The position numbers and the translations under genes are program-made. The notes beneath the pieces were generated by a model. That model saw only the letters and a list, made by a program, of their open reading frames with translations, was not told the DNA's origin and did no database searches. A stretch of DNA of 64,000 nucleotides, from the NCBI RefSeq assembly GCF_018332715.1, contig NZ_BOQP01000030.1, positions 231,174-295,173 on the forward strand, in the 5' to 3' direction. Origin of the DNA: Winogradskya consettensis (GTDB lineage: Bacteria; Actinomycetota; Actinomycetes; Mycobacteriales; Micromonosporaceae). Positions 59,730-64,000 of the stretch are shown here, one piece after another (the stretch's first letter is position 1; every line of letters starts with the position of its first letter).

Positions 59730-61495
59730 GGATCCGCACCAGGCTGATCGCCGCCGTCAGCTCAGCAGTCCTGGCCGCCGCCGCGCTCACCGCCTGCACC
59801 GGCGACAAGGACAGCGACACCCAGCCCACCGCGCAGACGAGCACGGCGACCACGGTCGACGCCGGCCAGGACGCGGCCACGGTGCTCGCCGCGAACAAGG
59901 CCGTGCACACCAGCCCGGCCACCAGCACGGCCACGAGCACCGGCAACGCGACCGCCATCACGCTCACCGGCACGTCGGCGTCATCGGCGGGCAGCGGGGT
60001 CAAGGTCGACGGCTCCACCGTGACCATCTCCGCGGCGGGCACCTACCGGCTCTCCGGAACGCTCACGAACGGCCAGGTCGTCGTCAACGCCCCCGACGCC
60101 ACGGTCACCCTCATCCTCGCCGGCGTCACCATCACGAGCTCCACGACCGCCGCGATCGCCGCCACCGAGGCCGGGCAACTCGTCGTCGTCCTGGCCGACG
60201 GCACCACCAACACCCTCGCCGACACCGCGTCGTACGCCGAGGACGCCGATGTCAACGCCGCCCTGTTCAGCGCGGGTGACCTGACGCTGACCGGCACCGG
60301 GTCGCTCACGGTGACGGGCAACGGCAACGACGCGATCACCTCCAAGGACGGGCTCCTGGTGCAGTCGGGCACCATCACGGTCACCGCGAAGGACGACGGC
60401 ATCCGCGGCAAGGACTACCTCGTCATCACCGGCGGAACCATCGCGGTCACGTCGGGCGGCGACGGTCTCAAGGCGGACAACGAGGACGACGCCGACGCGG
60501 GCTACATCGCCATGTCGGCCGGCACGGTCACCGTCAAGGCCACCGGCGACGGCGCCGACGCCGCGTCCGACCTGGTGCTGACCGGCGGCAAGCTGACCGT
60601 CACGTCGGGCGGCAGCCACACGGTCACCCCGGCGGACGAGACGTCGGCGAAGGGCCTCAAGTCCGGCGTCATCACCGTGCTGGAGGGCGGCACCGCGGCG
60701 GTGGACGCCTCCGACGACGCCGTGCACAGCGACGGCTCGGTCCACCTCCACGGCGTCGCGCTGACGGCGGCGAGCGGCGATGACGGCGTACACGCGGAGG
60801 ATGCTCTTCGGATCGACGCGGGCTCGGTGACGGTCACCGGCAGCAACGAAGGCCTCGAAGCGGCCCACATCGCCGTCGCGGGCGGCACGGCGTCCGTGAC
60901 CTCCAGCGACGACGGCGTGAACGGGTCGGGCGAAAGCGAAGGGGGTGGCGAAGAGGTGGGTGACTTCGACGTCACCGTCACCGGCGGCACCCTGATCATC
61001 AACGCGGACGGCGACGGCCTCGACTCCAACGGCACCGCGTCGATCACCGGTGGCACCGTCGTCGTGAACGGCCCGACCGAGAGGAACAACGGCGCCCTGG
61101 ACGTCAACGGCGCCTTCACCATCAGCGGCGGCACCCTGATCGCAGCGGGCAGCGCGGGCATGCCGGTGGCACCGGGCACGGACTCGACGCAGGCCTGGCT
61201 CTCGGCGACCCTCACCTCCACCGTCCCGGCCGGCACGACCCTGCAGGTGGCCGACGCGGACGGCAAGCTGCTCGCCACATTTGTCACGAGCAAGGACATG
61301 CAGAACCTCGTCTACTCGTCGTCCGCGCTCACCAAGGACGGCAAGTACACGATCTACTCGGGCGGCAAGGCCTCAGGGACGAGCACCGGCGGCCTGTCCG
61401 CCTCGGGCACCCTCGGCTCCGCCAAGAAGCTGACCACCGTCACCGCGGGCATCGCCCCCGAGGGCGGCTTCGGCGGCCGCCGCCCGGGCCGGTAG
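59726..61495 (+). CDS. Surface lipoprotein with carbohydrate-binding (DUF4353-type) repeats
   Basis: 589 aa. Lipoprotein signal with LTAC lipobox (about residue 23). A Thr/Ser/Asp-rich beta-helix-like body of repeated V-T-x-x-G-G units follows (TITVTAKDDGIRGKDYLVI, GGTIAVTSGGDGLKADN, GGTASVTSSDDGVNGSG). It ends AKKLTTVTAGIAPEGGFGG. Such domains accompany CotH kinases and VTC proteins; no CotH gene is present here. Probably displayed on the cell surface, possibly with polyphosphate or exopolysaccharide. Stop-start overlap with the VTC gene. Confidence 0.85.
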   Translation: MRIRTRLIAAVSSAVLAAAALTACTGDKDSDTQPTAQTSTATTVDAGQDAATVLAANKAVHTSPATSTATSTGNATAITLTGTSASSAGSGVKVDGSTVTISAAGTYRLSGTLTNGQVVVNAPDATVTLILAGVTITSSTTAAIAATEAGQLVVVLADGTTNTLADTASYAEDADVNAALFSAGDLTLTGTGSLTVTGNGNDAITSKDGLLVQSGTITVTAKDDGIRGKDYLVITGGTIAVTSGGDGLKADNEDDADAGYIAMSAGTVTVKATGDGADAASDLVLTGGKLTVTSGGSHTVTPADETSAKGLKSGVITVLEGGTAAVDASDDAVHSDGSVHLHGVALTAASGDDGVHAEDALRIDAGSVTVTGSNEGLEAAHIAVAGGTASVTSSDDGVNGSGESEGGGEEVGDFDVTVTGGTLIINADGDGLDSNGTASITGGTVVVNGPTERNNGALDVNGAFTISGGTLIAAGSAGMPVAPGTDSTQAWLSATLTSTVPAGTTLQVADADGKLLATFVTSKDMQNLVYSSSALTKDGKYTIYSGGKASGTSTGGLSASGTLGSAKKLTTVTAGIAPEGGFGGRRPGR

Positions 61496-61563
61496 GAAAC
61501 GCTCACCGAAGCCCGGGCGCGGTCCCGGGGAGACACGCTCACCGGCGCCCAGGTGGAGCCGGC

Positions 61564-62724
61564 TCATCGCAGGACGACGTTGTCGGGGTACAGCTTGCCG
61601 AGCAGCGCGAGCCTCACCAGGTCGTCCGGGTGGGCGGGCACACCGATCTCGGCGCCGTCCGTCCACACCAGACCGTCAACGACAAGAACCGCCCCGATTT
61701 CAGGCGCCGCAACAGCTGTGGGGCGCCGATGGGCGAAGCGATGGCCGCGGAGGGCCTGGCCGAGATCGACCCGCGAGGTCTGCGCGCCGCGGACAACCTC
61801 GACGGCAGCGGTACGAACCCCGCCAACGACCGGGCTCGCGACAACGCGAGCGCTCAGCACAGCATCCGGCACGTCTTCGGCAAGATCCTTCAGCGTTGCA
61901 CCAAGATCCTGCAGCGGTGTACGAGGTGCCGCGTAGTAATCCGCGTGCACAGCGACGTACGTCGCCGTGCCGGTGGTGACGCTGCCGGGCCGCCAGGACA
62001 ACAGGTAGCGGGGTGCGGTGAGGACTGAACCGCCGACGACCGCCGGCAGCGCCGTACCCGTGTCATGGTCGAAGCCGTAACCCGCCAGGCCGGACGTGCC
62101 GGTCACCACCGTGCGCGCGAAGGCCACGATGCTGGTGTGCCGGACCTGCCGGAACATCAGCTCGGCGAGGAATTTCTCCCGGGCGGCCTCGACGTGGCGC
62201 AGGCCCTGCGGGGTCACCAGCAGCGGGACCTCCGCCCAGTTGGTGAACGGCAGCAACGCGTCGCGCAGCAGGACCATCTGGTGCAGCCACTCGTTGTAGA
62301 GCTGCATCCCCACCGGCCCGCCCCGGCTCCCGAGCAGCAGGTCCGCCGCGGGCGGGGTGAGCAGGTGCCCATCGCAGTGACTACGGATTGCCAGCGGCCC
62401 ACCGGGCAGCGGCACCGGCGCGTCCAGCGACTCGGCGAGGGCCCGCGATGCCCATTGTGCCAGCGTCTCGCCGATCGTCCGGGCCTGCTCCGCGAGCTCG
62501 CGGGTGACCGGGGCAGCGTCGGCGTACCCGGAAAGTGGCAGTGACGTCTCCCGGGTGCCCAGGGCGAGCGTGGCGCGGATCTGTTCATCGAGGATGTGCG
62601 GGTCGACGTCGTCCGTGGCCTGCACGGCGCCCTGCAACAGGGGCCGGAGCTGGGCGAAGACGCTGTCCGCGGTGAGGTTCGCCCGCTCGGGCAGGGTGTT
62701 CCAGCGGTTGCCGCCGAGAGTCAT
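61564..62724 (-). CDS. Conserved protein of unknown function
   Basis: 386 aa, no signal peptide or membrane helix, no motif I recognise. It has balanced composition, real-gene codon usage, segments such as YNEWLHQMVLLRDALLPFTN and LAGYGFDHDTGTALPAV and a C-terminal beta-rich part. Lies 50 bp downstream of a TetR gene in the same direction, so it is likely cotranscribed with, or controlled by, that regulator. Confidence 0.7.
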   Translation of the reverse strand: MTLGGNRWNTLPERANLTADSVFAQLRPLLQGAVQATDDVDPHILDEQIRATLALGTRETSLPLSGYADAAPVTRELAEQARTIGETLAQWASRALAESLDAPVPLPGGPLAIRSHCDGHLLTPPAADLLLGSRGGPVGMQLYNEWLHQMVLLRDALLPFTNWAEVPLLVTPQGLRHVEAAREKFLAELMFRQVRHTSIVAFARTVVTGTSGLAGYGFDHDTGTALPAVVGGSVLTAPRYLLSWRPGSVTTGTATYVAVHADYYAAPRTPLQDLGATLKDLAEDVPDAVLSARVVASPVVGGVRTAAVEVVRGAQTSRVDLGQALRGHRFAHRRPTAVAAPEIGAVLVVDGLVWTDGAEIGVPAHPDDLVRLALLGKLYPDNVVLR

Positions 62725-62774
62725 GAGCCACTCCTTTTGTGGATCGTGCGATACAGAATTTGGGCACGGGAAAA

Positions 62775-63350
62775 TCAGTCGAGGGTGGACAGCGCAATTT
62801 CCACGAGCGGTTCGAGCTCGCGAACCTCGGGCGTGACCTTCGAGACGACCAGCAGCCCGTTGAGAAAGGTGACGAGGAAGGCGGCCAGCGTGACCGGATC
62901 GCGGCCGGTCCGGATCTCGCCGCGTTTGCCCGCCGCGCGCAGCACCTCGGCGAGGGCATCCCTGCTGGCATCGAGAGTTTCGTGGACGGCCCGCGCGGTG
63001 GCGGTGTCGGCCGGCAGCCGTTCGGCGATCGCATTCACGAGGAGACAGCCCCGAGCGCCGTCGGTGGCGATGGCGACCCGTTCGAGCAGCATCGCCCGGA
63101 TGACGGTGCGCGCGTCGCCGGACTCCTCCAGCGAGGCGAGCGCGTCAGCAGCCAGCGTCTCCCGGTATCGGGTCAGCGCCGCCCGATAGAGCCCGTCCTT
63201 GCTGCCAAACGCGGCGTAGAGCGACCCCTGCCCGACCCCGAGTGCCTCGGTGAGGTCGCGCACCGACGTCGCCTCATATCCGCGCAGCCAGAACAGCTCC
63301 ATGGCACGCGCCACGGCGAGCTCCGTGTCGAACTCCCGCAACCGCGCCAT
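62775..63350 (-). CDS. TetR/AcrR-family regulator
   Basis: 191 aa. Helix-turn-helix ELAVARAMELFWLRGYEATSV ... LGVGQGSLYAAFGSKDGLYRAAL (shown in parts) and a TetR_C domain with RGCLLVNAIAERLPAD. This C-terminal type is common in repressors of redox or efflux genes. Upstream there is only a 42-bp gap to the DUF427 gene. Confidence 0.92.
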   Translation of the reverse strand: MARLREFDTELAVARAMELFWLRGYEATSVRDLTEALGVGQGSLYAAFGSKDGLYRAALTRYRETLAADALASLEESGDARTVIRAMLLERVAIATDGARGCLLVNAIAERLPADTATARAVHETLDASRDALAEVLRAAGKRGEIRTGRDPVTLAAFLVTFLNGLLVVSKVTPEVRELEPLVEIALSTLD

Positions 63351-63392
63351 GCCGACACGCTACCCTTTCTGGAACGCGCGATCAAGATAGTG

Positions 63393-63854
63393 TCACCAGC
63401 CGCGGGTGCCGGGCCCGCCCTTGAACGGACCGGTGATGTCCGACGTGATCCAGCCGCCGTAGAAGTCACCCTCCTGCGCGCGGACCACCTCGTCCCCGAC
63501 CCGGCACTCGTCGACCTTGCTGGGATAGAAGGCGACGGCGCCGGTCATCTCGGCGTACGCCGGGGAAGGATCTTCGTAGGACCAGGCGGCCTCCGGGATC
63601 CGCGCACCCCCGACGCTGAGATCCCAGTAGGTCGCGTCGCCTTTGAACTCGCAGAACGACCGCCCCCGAGCGGGCTGCAGCACCCCCGCCGCGACATCCT
63701 CGCGCGGCACGTAATAGACCGGCGGATGCGACGTCTCCAGCACCCGCCAGCACCGGTCACTGCTCACGACGCTCTGCCCGGCATGCACGATACTGACCCG
63801 CGCCCGGCTCAGCTCCAGCCGCGGCGGCCGCGGATAATCCCAAACAGATTCCAC
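63393..63854 (-). CDS. DUF427 domain protein
   Basis: 153 aa from GTG (VESVWDYPRPPRLE). DUF427 landmarks: RCWRVLETSHPPVYYVPREDV, FCEFKGDATYWDL and AFYPSKVDEC, each shown in part. A small beta-barrel protein of unknown function, common in actinomycetes. It lies close to the TetR gene in the same direction. Confidence 0.9.
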   Translation of the reverse strand: MESVWDYPRPPRLELSRARVSIVHAGQSVVSSDRCWRVLETSHPPVYYVPREDVAAGVLQPARGRSFCEFKGDATYWDLSVGGARIPEAAWSYEDPSPAYAEMTGAVAFYPSKVDECRVGDEVVRAQEGDFYGGWITSDITGPFKGGPGTRGW

Positions 63855-63871
63855 CCTTCGACCGTACGCCG

Positions 63872-64000
63872 TCAGCGCCGGCGCCCGGTCCACTCGTCGG
63901 CCAGCACGGCGAAGAGCAGTTCGTCGTGCCACTCGCCGCCGAAATGGACGCATTGGCGCAGGTGGCCCTCCTGACGCAGGCCTAGACGAGTAAGTCCTAA
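63872..64000 (-). CDS. GNAT acetyltransferase (partial, N-terminus off window)
   Basis: The last 42 codons of a minus-strand frame enter from the right edge: GLRQEGHLRQCVHFGGEWHD then ELLFAVLADEW and a stop at 63872-63874. The GxRxEGxxR and YxxLxxEW pattern is the C-terminus of RimJ/RimL-type GNAT N-acetyltransferases. Seventeen bp upstream of the DUF427 start. Confidence 0.8.
   Translation of the reverse strand, partial: LGLTRLGLRQEGHLRQCVHFGGEWHDELLFAVLADEWTGRRR

Noticed and set aside
1..64000. tRNA, rRNA, riboswitch or insertion sequence
   Set aside because: None recognised by eye on either strand; a tRNAscan-SE/Infernal/ISfinder run would settle small or diverged cases.

Overview
The window is very GC-rich DNA whose genes use GTG/TTG starts and 4-bp stop/start overlaps. 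It carries several LuxR/LAL-type regulators, a PucR/CdaR regulator, TetR regulators, CBM2-tailed cellulases with CebR-type operators, and a RecBCD operon. This points to a filamentous, cellulose-degrading actinomycete, most likely Micromonosporaceae (Actinoplanes-like). That placement is inference from gene content, since there is no rRNA marker. No rRNA, tRNA, CRISPR array, transposase or phage gene was seen.

Layout. 1-4430 (-): MBL-fold hydrolase (cut by the window edge), AAA ATPase without HTH, RDD membrane protein and an unknown protein, divergent from a small LuxR protein with a degenerate P-loop (4789-5877). 5850-11735 (-): a tight six-gene operon whose first two genes are GriI- and GriH-type enzymes (3-amino-4-hydroxybenzoate from DHAP and aspartate semialdehyde). 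They are followed by an altered amidohydrolase, a PaaK-like ligase, a flavin hydroxylase and an EntA-like SDR. This looks like a compact aminohydroxybenzoate natural-product cluster, flanked by LuxR regulators (4789 and 12553) and a second flavin monooxygenase (15542). 17206-18714: tandem TetR-like paralogs, each preceded by a CACGTG-type palindrome. 18715-19358: a degenerate 18-nt repeat array. 19345-22622: membrane protein divergent from a two-component system. 22807-23685: ATP-grasp protein. 23756-32147: recC-recB-recD. 32172: Nudix.

32659-40118 is a cellulolytic island: GH6 cellobiohydrolase (-), then GH74 xyloglucanase, AA10 LPMO and GH6 endoglucanase (+), all with CBM2. Two perfect TGGGAGCGCTCCCA CebR operators lie between the divergent promoters. 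40306-43321: CBS protein, ion transporter and NhaA. 43486-47246: fatty-acid desaturase and its flavin/2Fe-2S reductase, divergent from a PucR regulator. 47197-48161: RsbW-like ATPase with an unusual long upstream region (13-nt repeat array plus hairpin). 48162-53906: P450, quinone oxidoreductase, LuxR with an in-frame 21-nt repeat, F420/FMN oxidoreductase, Zn-alcohol dehydrogenase with TetR partner.

54612-58240 is a two-gene hydroxyquinol pathway: a flavin phenol/resorcinol hydroxylase and a natural fusion of maleylacetate reductase to hydroxyquinol 1,2-dioxygenase. Together they would take resorcinol to 3-oxoadipate. 58402-61495: DUF4956, VTC-domain and a surface lipoprotein in one coupled operon. 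61564-64000: unknown protein, TetR, DUF427 protein and a partial GNAT. A recurrent feature of the window is short-period tandem repeats (6, 13, 15, 18, 21 and 23 nt), both inside genes and between them.
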